8,639 bases of DNA from an uncultured Lachnospiraceae bacterium (GCA_902783095.1 CACZPX010000222.1:1-8639); one strand, 5' to 3'. Shown: positions 1 through 6,222, counted from the first letter of the stretch. Made by a program: numbers and translations. The notes: generated by a model from the sequence alone, not told the origin.

Positions 1-118
1 GCAGCGCATCATCGAACGGGAGAAAAACGAGCTGCGCGAGGAACTGGCCAAGGAACGGGCCCGTGCGGAAAAGCTGGAGGAAGAGAATCGTAAACTGAAA
101 GCACTGTTGAAAAAATAG
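1..118 (+). CDS. 3' end of a gene with charged coiled-coil C-terminus (partial)
   Basis: Seen: an open frame enters from the left edge (first full codon at 2) and ends at TAG 116-118, giving 38 residues. Nearly every residue is Glu, Lys, Arg, Leu or Ala, with hydrophobic positions spaced as in a heptad repeat, so this is a leucine-zipper-like coiled coil ending in LLKK. Base composition is GC-rich, like the genes at the right of the window and unlike 240-3440. The terminator at 206-244 follows it. The family cannot be named from a coiled-coil tail; it could be a regulator, a cell-division or a structural protein. I am confident that it is coding and not confident of any function. Confidence 0.75.
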   Translation, partial: QRIIEREKNELREELAKERARAEKLEEENRKLKALLKK

Positions 119-205
119 GGGAACAAAAACAGACGAAAATAAAAAACAGAGGCGCGGCCATTTGTCCGTGTGACTTAGGGATAGTGCCTATCTCTAAAAA
201 AGAAG

Positions 206-244
206 ACGGCATAGCTCACAGGGATGTAAGCTATGCCGTTTTTT
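206..244 (+). terminator. intrinsic terminator, probably bidirectional
   Basis: Seen: an 11-bp perfect stem, 206-216 paired with 229-239, with a 12-nt loop that can partly pair internally (218-220 with 225-227). It is followed on the plus strand by six T (239-244). On the minus strand the same stem is followed by a T-rich run (complement of 196-204), so it may also stop transcription coming from the pseudogene at 231-657, whose final stop codon lies inside the right arm. It most likely ends the gene at 1-118. Confidence 0.85.
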
Positions 245-657
245 CCTGTGTTTTAACGGGGATTTCAATCGTCTCTTTGAAGCTTTCGTGGATTACGACG
301 GTCTGCTGGGTATCAAAATTGTCGTTGTATCCAGCTATATAGATCTACTGCTTGATTTAGAAGTTATTGATGTAATGGCGGTCCTTGTCAAAGGCTGAGA
401 ACTAAGCTTTGAACAGAATCCTCGCGCCGCTCTTAGATGTGTTGTGTTCTGTATAGATATACATTTGAATCTTCAACTATATTTGACAAAACGCCGTTCT
501 TGATAATGATGTCGATGGTGTAGACGTCTTTGAAGACTCCGATGCTGAGATCTCTGATATCCGCCCTGTGCTTGACATCGCTGGCTTAATCTGCGAACAT
601 GGCCTTATTCGTTGGATCCACGCGTAGATTGTTCGTCTGATATTGCATCTTTGCCAT
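231..657 (-). pseudogene. decayed gene of unknown family (four stops, one frameshift)
   Basis: Seen on the minus strand: an ATG at 657-655 with AAGGAG 12 nt upstream opens a frame reading MAKMQYQTNNLRVDPTNKAM. It continues past an in-frame TAA (588-586) through a protein-like stretch including KDVYTIDIIIKNG and VEDSNVYLY. A one-base shift near 437-446 is needed to continue into SGARILFKA, AFDKDRHYINNF, IYIAGYNDNFDTQQTVVI and ESFKETIEIPVK. That second frame is broken by TAG (404-402), TAA (359-357) and TAG (347-345), and ends at TAG 233-231 inside the terminator stem. The span of 427 nt is 3 x 142 + 1, as expected for one frameshift. The intact ancestor would have had about 140 residues. I do not recognise the family. 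The amount of damage suggests long-standing decay. Confidence 0.6.
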
Positions 658-1040
658 AAGCTCGTTACGCTCCTTATATTTCCAGTGGCAGAAGAAACAG
701 CGCTCCTTTAATTCCTATGATGTTTTCATATATTTCTCTGATCATCCATTTAGAGACGGTCAACCCGTCTTCAATGATCTACTGGAGAAAAAACTGTTCT
801 ACCTTTCCACCAACCATGAGAATGAGAGACTATTATAAGCCAAGGTTTTTGAAGGATATATCTGCCCCTCTTATGATAGCCTCGATGGAGGAGCAAAATG
901 ATGGCATCCGAAAAATTTCTTTCTCCACCACCCACTGGGGCCAGTTTGAACGAAAGAAAATGAGATTTTATGAAAAACTCCAGGATGCCCAAAATATAAA
1001 ATACAATCATTGGTTATTTCACAGAATCGTGATAAAATGA
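658..1040. other. AT-rich stretch with no convincing gene; possible remnants
   Basis: No frame here carries a family I recognise. On the minus strand a short frame (817-674) contains IIEDGLTVSKWMIREIYENI, is broken by one TAG, and lies just upstream of the pseudogene start; it may be a remnant of a second gene. On the plus strand an open frame of 107 codons (717-1040) has no good ribosome binding site and overlaps a similar-sized minus-strand frame (1010-771), so neither is convincing. A second plus frame (YDVFIYFSDHPFRDGQPVF from about 717) also reads like protein but stops at about 836. The mix of short, protein-like but broken frames fits degraded coding DNA rather than a functional intergenic region. 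Confidence 0.4.
1010..1038 (+). promoter_or_regulatory. putative housekeeping promoter for the R-M remnant operon
   Basis: Seen: TTGGTT at 1010-1015 (matches TTG of the -35 consensus) and TAAAAT at 1033-1038 (5 of 6 to TATAAT), with a 17-nt spacer. It lies 35 bp before the regulator-remnant ATG at 1073. The weak -35 makes it a plausible rather than a certain promoter. It would drive the HTH/HsdR remnant and the intact gene at 1595. Confidence 0.4.
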
Positions 1041-1072
1041 ATTAACTGAGTAATAATAAGAAGGCTGATGAT

Positions 1073-1222
1073 ATGGCTGTTAGTTATAAACTCCTGATGC
1101 AGAAGATGATAGAGCGCGATATTTCCAATGCAGAGCTGATGCACCGTGCCAGCATATCCGTGAACATAATTACATAAATCAGAAACAGGCAGTACATCTC
1201 CTTAGATATCGAAAAGATCGTT
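1073..1222 (+). pseudogene. Cro/CI (XRE)-type HTH regulator remnant with in-frame stop
   Basis: Seen: ATG 1073-1075 is preceded by AGAAGG (1059-1064) at 8-nt spacing. The frame reads MAVSYKLLMQKMIERDISNA, then ELMHRASISVNIIT, then TAA (1175-1177), then IRNRQYISLDIEKIV. This order of segments (VSYK..L...I.R.....EL....IS...I.K......ISLD...KI) is that of small Cro/CI-like DNA-binding regulators of Firmicutes, in which a lysine usually sits where the stop is; one AAA to TAA change would explain it. The normal C-terminal part of the fold (the ...ALNCDIGDI... region) is missing. From about 1217 the same frame runs directly into an HsdR tail. Inference: this was the regulator of a type I restriction-modification locus, truncated by a deletion and then stopped by a point mutation. 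No full-length functional product is expected. Confidence 0.65.
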
Positions 1223-1579
1223 ATGGACCTGATGGATCTAGCCAACAGTCTGGATAAGGAGGAACAGCGATATGTACGTGAGGGCTTTGAGAATGACGAG
1301 GGGATTTCTCTGTATGAAATGCTTTTCCGGGACGATCTATCCAAGACGGACATCAAGACAATCAGGGAAGTGGCTGCAAGTCTTCTGAAAAAGATCAAGG
1401 CGAAGATTGCTAAGTTTGAACACTGGACCGATAAGCAGGAAACGAACGCTGCTGTATTTAATCTGATTCGTGACACGCTGTGGGCTGAGCTGCCGGAGTG
1501 CTATGACGAAATTAATATTTCTGAATACCGCCAGCGCATTTATGAATGTGTTTACACGCGATATAGGGTGGAAGCATAA
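1223..1579 (+). pseudogene. hsdR: type I restriction endonuclease subunit R (HsdR), C-terminal fragment
   Basis: Seen: about 118 residues ending at TAA 1577-1579, with no Shine-Dalgarno before the first ATG (1223). The sequence ANSLDKEEQRYVREGFEND, the helix DIKTIREVAASLLKKIKAK, HWTDKQETNAAV and LWAELPECYDEI, followed by EYRQRIYECVYTRY, match the characteristic extreme C-terminus of HsdR subunits, where the R subunit contacts the methylase complex. Full HsdR proteins are about 1,000 residues, so the nuclease and the two RecA-like motor domains are absent here, and no hsdM or hsdS lies in the window. The fragment is in frame with the regulator remnant upstream, so a deletion probably removed hsdM, hsdS and most of hsdR. 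It is unlikely to be functional; a short separate polypeptide cannot be excluded. Confidence 0.75.
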
Positions 1580-1584
1580 GGAGG
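1578..1584 (+). promoter_or_regulatory. strong Shine-Dalgarno overlapping the hsdR stop codon
   Basis: Seen: AAGGAGG at 1578-1584, 10 nt before ATG 1595, with its first two bases inside the hsdR TAA (1577-1579). This arrangement fixes the start of the downstream gene and suggests it was translated as part of the former hsd operon. Confidence 0.8.
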
Positions 1585-1594
1585 TATCTAACAA

Positions 1595-3358
1595 ATGGGG
1601 ACAATAACGCATGATTTGCTTCCAAAGCAAAGGTCACGCAAGCACAATCTGAAAGTTGAGATAGATATATATCCTTATGCTACAGAGTTATATGAAGAAC
1701 TCGAACGTATCGGAATCATCAGACGTGTAAAGGAAATCCCTCAGCTTGGTGTTATCAAGGTGGCAAAAGGATTAGCAAAAACGCGATATGACTATATTAT
1801 GCTTCAATTGTACCTTCACCAGATGATAAAGAAACAATTGCAAGGACATTTGAAATGGACCTATAACAATTATGTCGCAGCAAAAGAGTTCCAAAATGAT
1901 TATAAGTACACGAAGAAGGACAAACCATCAATTGGAGATATCCTTCAGTTGCTTACAATTGTTTATAACATCGGTCATTTTTATAATACATTTACTGCAT
2001 CGCGAGCTGTCATTATGTTGGCATCAGAGGACCATGAATTCTTTGATATGGTTGTAGACGCATCTACAAGTGATCGCTTTCATGAGACAGCACAGAACAT
2101 ACTACGCAGCAAGAACTATCAAAGATTACATTTGTTGAATTCAATACTAATTTTGGAGCAGTGTGACCAAGCGAAGCAATCAGTATCCTTAGCCTTGGAA
2201 ATACTATATGCTTATATAAATGAATCCTTTCTCTCTGAAGACGGTAAACTAAAATATGCATTTTCAATTTTTAGGAATGTGAGAACAGTATCTTATATGG
2301 CGTATGATCTGCAAATAGCTGATACACCATTAATGATAGATCTTTGTAATGAAAAAGCAATGATGCTGTTATTACAGGAACTATTATCAGAGTATAACAA
2401 TAATCAATCATCGCATCATTTGGTTAAGTCTACCACGAAATTACTTGATGATACTGTTTACAATGAGAATGCAAATGCTATCTGCTACTATAAAATATCA
2501 AGAAGAATGGTTTCTTTAATAACAAAAAATTCGGATTACACGAACAAGGATTATTATACCGATCTATTTTCTGACAAAAGTAGCGTTTTGAATCAAACAC
2601 ATCCTCACAAGAGGGATTATGTGCAAACCCAGATATTGAAGCTCACTTTTTCAGGAGATCATCGCTTTTTATCTGAGGCGTTGCTTTCGGATTTAGAAAG
2701 GATCAATAATACTCGTGTGGGATATTATGACAGACATTCAGGTGAGCAAACCATTTTGGTATCAATAAAAAAGAACTGCGATTTGGCAACAAAAAGATAT
2801 GCTGCATTCAAAACTGTGAAATGCGCTATAAAATATCTGCGCAGAATAACAGATATCAGTTCAACTGATGTAAGGTATATTCTTTGCGCAAAGTTTTTCT
2901 TGTTCTATTTGTTTGATGAAAACCCTGTTGTGATAAAACCCACTATAGATAGGGATAAGTGTGTTATATGTACTCGTGGCAAAAACGCACGTGTGAAGGA
3001 GTTGAAAAAATTGTTGCATCATACTGTGGGAACAGAGGATGAGAATCACGAAGTCGAATTTCTGTTTAGTCATCTGGTTACTGATTCTATAAACGATACA
3101 AGTATTACAATTCCCGCAAGCATTCTTGTATATCGGAAGGATATCGTGGGACGTAAGCTATGTGAATTTGATGGTCTTATTATTCATCCTATGAGAAAAA
3201 CTGGTCAATTAGTTTTCTTGGAAGCCAAGAATAGAAATGAAAAACCTGTTGTTGGAAAGAATTGTCTAAAGGAAAAACTTGATAAGCTCTCGATTAATTA
3301 CAACCATGATGACATAAAAATAGTGTCGTGCGATGCTTATTTAAAGTATTCTATTTGA
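1595..3358 (+). CDS. 587-residue protein with C-terminal PD-(D/E)XK nuclease-like motif; probable defence-associated protein
   Basis: Seen: an intact frame with a near-perfect ribosome binding site, AT-rich codon use unlike the flanking genes, and TGA at 3356-3358. I do not recognise the full-length family. Residues 1-440 look largely alpha-helical, with no signal peptide and no convincing membrane span (AKFFLFYLF at 432-440 is too short). One CxxC (C456, C459) lacks a partner pair. The C-terminus carries KLCEFDGLIIHP (E524, D526), then, after a short turn, GQLVFLEAKNRNEK (E543, K545), then a lysine-rich helix (555-564). Spacing and strand pattern fit the PD-(D/E)XK fold, with D526, E543 and K545 as catalytic residues. 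Known: that fold is widespread in restriction and anti-phage effectors. Inference: a cytoplasmic nuclease linked to the lost type I system, or an independent defence gene inserted behind hsdR. Nuclease activity is moderately supported; substrate and trigger are unknown. It is the only intact gene of the island, which suggests it is still useful to the host or was acquired recently. Confidence 0.7.
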   Translation: MGTITHDLLPKQRSRKHNLKVEIDIYPYATELYEELERIGIIRRVKEIPQLGVIKVAKGLAKTRYDYIMLQLYLHQMIKKQLQGHLKWTYNNYVAAKEFQNDYKYTKKDKPSIGDILQLLTIVYNIGHFYNTFTASRAVIMLASEDHEFFDMVVDASTSDRFHETAQNILRSKNYQRLHLLNSILILEQCDQAKQSVSLALEILYAYINESFLSEDGKLKYAFSIFRNVRTVSYMAYDLQIADTPLMIDLCNEKAMMLLLQELLSEYNNNQSSHHLVKSTTKLLDDTVYNENANAICYYKISRRMVSLITKNSDYTNKDYYTDLFSDKSSVLNQTHPHKRDYVQTQILKLTFSGDHRFLSEALLSDLERINNTRVGYYDRHSGEQTILVSIKKNCDLATKRYAAFKTVKCAIKYLRRITDISSTDVRYILCAKFFLFYLFDENPVVIKPTIDRDKCVICTRGKNARVKELKKLLHHTVGTEDENHEVEFLFSHLVTDSINDTSITIPASILVYRKDIVGRKLCEFDGLIIHPMRKTGQLVFLEAKNRNEKPVVGKNCLKEKLDKLSINYNHDDIKIVSCDAYLKYSI

Positions 3359-3396
3359 TAAGAGTCTCTGCCAAGTATTACCAAATTACAGGAAAG

Positions 3397-3438
3397 CGAC
3401 CACACAGAAGTAGAAATACTTATGTGTGGCCGTTTGTT
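3397..3438 (+). terminator. intrinsic terminator after the nuclease-like gene
   Basis: Seen: a long hairpin, 3397-3412 paired with 3417-3432, with a GAAA tetraloop and two internal mismatches (3407/3422 and 3399/3430), followed by TTTGTTTT starting at 3433. It lies 38 bp after the stop codon at 3358 and closes the AT-rich unit. The minus-strand side has only a weak T run. Confidence 0.8.
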
Positions 3439-3579
3439 TTACCTGCTTTAAGACGGTTCAAATAATAGTTTTTGAATTATCCATTATTCAATCGGGCATC
3501 AGGCTGCGCCTCTTTGTGTCATATGAAATGTTTGCAGGCGTAGTTTGCAGGCGTAAAACACGACCCCGAAAGCGTCCGC
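3439..3579. other. intergenic boundary between AT-rich island and GC-rich chromosome
   Basis: No gene is supported here. Composition changes from AT-rich (to about 3490) to GC-rich (after about 3555). The stretch lies downstream of both converging genes (1595-3358 plus; 3580-4785 minus). Apart from the 13-bp tandem repeat at 3530-3555 and an AT-rich imperfect inverted repeat near 3457-3476, nothing functional is visible, and no clear terminator for the minus-strand gene is seen. Confidence 0.5.
3530..3555. repeat. 13-bp perfect tandem direct repeat
   Basis: Seen: GTTTGCAGGCGTA occurs twice, head to tail, at 3530-3542 and 3543-3555, just where the composition changes. It may be simple replication slippage or a footprint of an insertion or excision; no second copy was found at the left end of the island. 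Confidence 0.9.
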
Positions 3580-4785
3580 TCACTCCGCCGCGCCCAGCAG
3601 CTTTAAGGCGGTCATGACCTCCATCAGGATGCCGTTTTTCATGGCCTCCTCGTCGGGGCATAAGAACTCGCTGTGCAGCTTCTGCTCGCAGCCCTCGTTC
3701 CCGGTGGTCACGCCCAGGCCGAAGTACACGCCGTCGCAGTACTGGGTAAAGTAGGCAAAGTCATCGCCGCCAAGGCTCGGAACGGGCATGCGGTGGATGT
3801 GCTCCGTGCCGAAGAGTTCGCCGGCATAATCCATAAAGACTTCCGTCAGCGCGGGATCGTTCACCAGGCAGGGGCAGCCGTCCTCCAGGGTGACGGTAGC
3901 CTTTGCGCCAAAGGCGGCGGCTACGTTCTCCACAGTGAGTTTTACGCGCTCCTTTAAGAGGTCCATCACGTCGGTGGTCATGGCGCGCAGGGTGCCTTCC
4001 AGACGGGCGGTGCCGGGGATGATGTTGCTCTTGGTGCCGGCGTGGAAGGAGCCGATGGTCACGATGCCGGGCGTGGTGGGCGCCAGGTTGCGGGCCGTGA
4101 TGGCCTGCAGCGCGGTGACGATGTGGGAGGCGACGACGATGGTGTCGATGCCGGTATCCGGATGGGCGCCGTGGCAGCCCACGCCTTCCACGTCAATGTA
4201 GAGCGTGCAGGTGGCGGCGTTCATGGGGCCGGGGCAAAACTGCAGGTCGCCGGACTGCAGTCCCGCGTGGATGTGCAGGCCAAGCACCGCGTTGACGGGC
4301 GGATTCTCCATGCAGCCGGCGTCGATCATGTTTTTGGCGCCGCCTTCCTTTTCCTCACTGGGCTGGAACAGGAACTTCACCGCGCCGCCGAAACGGTTTG
4401 CAAAACGCTTTAAGACCATGGCGGAACCCAGCAGCGTGGCGGTGTGCACGTCGTGGCCGCAGGCGTGCATCACGCCGGTATTTTGGCTCGCGTAGGGCAG
4501 GCCGGTTTCCTCGGTGATGGGCAGGGCGTCAAAGTCCGCGCGGATGCCCACGCCGGTGTACTTGCCCGTGGGCGCGGGGCCGGTGCCGGCAAGCGTTCCG
4601 AATACGGCGCGCTGCCAGTTGGTCCCAAAGGGGATGTCCAGTTTGGAGAGTTCCTCCTGAATGCGCGCGCTGGTGCGCTCCTCCTGCCCGGAAAGTTCGG
4701 GATGCATGTGCAGGTCCCTGCGGAACGCTATGACGTCCTGAAATACTTCTTCGATTACAGCGGATACTTCCTGTCTGGTGATCAT
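3580..4785 (-). CDS. M20D family metal-dependent amidohydrolase (N-acyl amino acid hydrolase type)
   Basis: Known: M20D enzymes (the hippurate/IAA-amino-acid hydrolase group) use a two-metal centre to cleave amide bonds in N-acyl, N-benzoyl or other amino acid conjugates in the cytoplasm. Seen in this 401-residue frame: HMHPEL near 26-31; GIRADFDALPI at 80-90; HACGHD at 107-112 (ligands C109, H111); FQPSEE at 140-145 (catalytic E144, ligand E145); GLHIH at 169-173 (ligand H171); the dimerisation-domain motif GCHGAHPD at 203-210; GGDDFAYF at 339-346; and LHSEF at 370-374 (ligand H371). All expected metal ligands are present and the length is normal. ATG 4783-4785 is chosen because GGAGG lies 6 nt upstream; an in-frame ATG at 4917 would add 44 residues unlike the family and would overlap the promoter. 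There is no signal peptide. It is divergent to a related gene at 4990. The exact substrate cannot be read from sequence; N-acetyl-diaminopimelate or N-acetyl-cysteine derivatives and aminobenzoyl-glutamate are possibilities. Confidence 0.93.
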   Translation of the reverse strand: MITRQEVSAVIEEVFQDVIAFRRDLHMHPELSGQEERTSARIQEELSKLDIPFGTNWQRAVFGTLAGTGPAPTGKYTGVGIRADFDALPITEETGLPYASQNTGVMHACGHDVHTATLLGSAMVLKRFANRFGGAVKFLFQPSEEKEGGAKNMIDAGCMENPPVNAVLGLHIHAGLQSGDLQFCPGPMNAATCTLYIDVEGVGCHGAHPDTGIDTIVVASHIVTALQAITARNLAPTTPGIVTIGSFHAGTKSNIIPGTARLEGTLRAMTTDVMDLLKERVKLTVENVAAAFGAKATVTLEDGCPCLVNDPALTEVFMDYAGELFGTEHIHRMPVPSLGGDDFAYFTQYCDGVYFGLGVTTGNEGCEQKLHSEFLCPDEEAMKNGILMEVMTALKLLGAAE

Positions 4786-4888
4786 GTGGGTCCTCCGTTT
4801 TTTGCAGATGATTGAGCGGCGGGCGGACGCGCCGTGAACAAGATGCGAAACCGCAGCGCACGTACCGCGGACCGTCCCCTCTTTATGA

Positions 4889-4917
4889 ATAATAAAAAGC
4901 AAAACGAAGGATGTCAA
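4889..4917 (-). promoter_or_regulatory. promoter for the minus-strand amidohydrolase
   Basis: Seen on the minus strand: TTGACA at 4917-4912 (perfect -35) and TATTAT at 4894-4889 (5 of 6), with a 17-nt spacer. Transcription should start near 4882, giving a leader of about 97 nt before ATG 4785. The first 75 nt of that leader are GC-rich with several short complementary segments, but no riboswitch class is recognisable. The -35 box is only 2 bp from that of the divergent promoter. Confidence 0.75.
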
Positions 4918-4919
4918 TG

Positions 4920-4948
4920 TTGACAGTAAATTAAGGAAAAACTATAAT
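4920..4948 (+). promoter_or_regulatory. exact-consensus sigma-70/sigma-A promoter for the plus-strand amidohydrolase
   Basis: Seen: TTGACA at 4920-4925 and TATAAT at 4943-4948 with a 17-nt spacer, matching the bacterial housekeeping consensus at every position. The predicted start is near 4955, leaving a short leader (about 35 nt) with AAGGAG at 4977-4982. It should be a strong promoter for 4990-6222 and possibly for the zinc-ribbon gene behind it. Such a perfect promoter usually needs a repressor or competition to be controlled. Confidence 0.88.
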
Positions 4949-4989
4949 TAGAAAGATTAATTATTCCTGCATCGACAAGGAGACAGCAG

Positions 4990-6222
4990 ATGGATATCAA
5001 GGCACTTTCCAAACAATATGAGAGTTACATCATCGAGCAGCGGAGATGGTTCCACCGTCATCCGGAACTGTCCGAGCATGAGGTGGAGACCACCAACCAC
5101 ATCGTCGCGGAGCTGGAGGGCATGGGGCTTGCCGTGCACCGCTTTGAAGGCGTGGAGGGCTGCTACGCGGAGCTGACGGGCGGAAAGGCCGCCCCGGATC
5201 ACAAGGTCCTGGTGCTGCGCAGCGACATCGACGCGCTGCCGGTGCTGGAAAAGACGGGCCTGCCCTTTGCCTCGGAGAACGTGGGCTGCATGCACGCCTG
5301 CGGCCATGATACGCACATGTCCATGCTGCTGGGCGCGGCGAAGATCCTCACCGCGGTAAAGGACGAGCTGCAGGGCACGGTACGTTTTCTGTTCCAGCCC
5401 TCTGAGGAGCTGGCCAAAGGCGCCGTGGCGGTCATCAAACAGGGCATTTTAGACGGCGCGGACGCCATCTACGGACACCACATCTCCGACATGTGCGACG
5501 CCGGCAGCATGAACATCCAGATGGGCGCGCGCATGGCGAGTTCCGCACGGCTGAACATCGAGGTGGAGGGCGTCTCCTGCCACGGCAGTACGCCCAGCGC
5601 GGGCGTGGACGCTATCGTGGCGGCGGCGGCCATCATCATGAACCTGCAGACCATCGTATCCCGCAACATCAACCCGGTCGCGCCGGCCACGGTGACCATC
5701 GGGACCATAGAGGGCGGCCAGCGCTTCAACATCATCGCCAACAAGGTGGTGATGGACGGCACCGTACGCGCGCATTCGGAGGCGGACTCCTACAAGCTGG
5801 AAGAGCGCATCCACGCGGTGGCGGAAAAGACGGCGGAGGCCTACGGCGCCAGGGCGAAAGTGACCTTTACGCCGCAGATCGGCGCGGTGATCAATAAGAG
5901 CGAGGCCTTTGTGAACATCGGCCGCAATGCGGTGGTCGAGATGCTCGGCGCGGAACATTTGCAGGACCGCGAAAAGCTGATGATCAGCGAAGATTTCGTA
6001 TACTACCTGGACCGCATCCCGGGCGCCTTCGGCTTTGTGGGCAGTCTGGATGAGGCGCATACGGAGACCAACCACAACGACCGTTATGACAGCGATGAGA
6101 GCGTGCTGGCCAAAGGGGCGGCCGTCACGGCAAAGCTGGCAGCAGACTACCTGGCTTCGGATCTGCCCAAGCTGGATCCGCCGTATCACTATACGGAAGG
6201 CGAAGAATTCAAGAAGAGATAA
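4990..6222 (+). CDS. M20D family metal-dependent amidohydrolase, divergent paralogue
   Basis: Same enzyme class as the minus-strand neighbour: two-metal hydrolysis of an amide bond in N-substituted amino acid conjugates, cytoplasmic. Seen in 410 residues: WFHRHPELS at 20-28; LRSDIDALPV at 76-85; MHACGHD at 101-107 (ligands C104, H106); FQPSEE at 135-140 (catalytic E139, ligand E140); GHH at 162-164 (ligand probably H163); dimerisation-domain motif SCHGSTPSAG at 196-205; SEDFVYY at 333-339; and TNHNDRYD at 360-367 (ligand H362). A C-terminal tail of about 20 residues (PKLDPPYHYTEGEEFKKR) extends beyond the usual end. The start is fixed by AAGGAG (4977-4982) at 7-nt spacing. It differs clearly from the 401-residue neighbour (for example GGDDFAYF there versus SEDFVYY here, and different ends), so the pair probably has different substrates rather than being a recent duplication. 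It is expressed from the consensus promoter at 4920-4948; the zinc-ribbon gene follows after 21 bp. Confidence 0.93.
   Translation: MDIKALSKQYESYIIEQRRWFHRHPELSEHEVETTNHIVAELEGMGLAVHRFEGVEGCYAELTGGKAAPDHKVLVLRSDIDALPVLEKTGLPFASENVGCMHACGHDTHMSMLLGAAKILTAVKDELQGTVRFLFQPSEELAKGAVAVIKQGILDGADAIYGHHISDMCDAGSMNIQMGARMASSARLNIEVEGVSCHGSTPSAGVDAIVAAAAIIMNLQTIVSRNINPVAPATVTIGTIEGGQRFNIIANKVVMDGTVRAHSEADSYKLEERIHAVAEKTAEAYGARAKVTFTPQIGAVINKSEAFVNIGRNAVVEMLGAEHLQDREKLMISEDFVYYLDRIPGAFGFVGSLDEAHTETNHNDRYDSDESVLAKGAAVTAKLAADYLASDLPKLDPPYHYTEGEEFKKR

Noticed and set aside
1256..1274. AAGGAGG followed by ATG inside the HsdR fragment, as an internal start
   Set aside because: The ATG at 1272 is out of the HsdR frame, so this is a chance match in coding sequence.
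1955..2015. HD-phosphohydrolase-like motif (YNIGHFYNTF, residues 124-133) in the 587-residue protein
   Set aside because: It resembles the DIGHF loop of HD hydrolases, but the key aspartate is replaced by Asn125 and no other HD-domain histidine/aspartate motifs are evident.
2960..2975. Zinc finger in the 587-residue protein
   Set aside because: Only one CxxC (C456, C459) is present, without a second nearby Cys/His pair.
3426..3617. 63-codon plus-strand open frame
   Set aside because: It starts inside the terminator hairpin, has no ribosome binding site, and runs into the end of the opposite amidohydrolase gene.
4786..4917. Upstream in-frame start for the minus-strand amidohydrolase (445 residues from 4917)
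   Set aside because: The extra 44 residues do not resemble the family, the frame would overlap the -35/-10 region, and ATG 4785 has a well-placed GGAGG.
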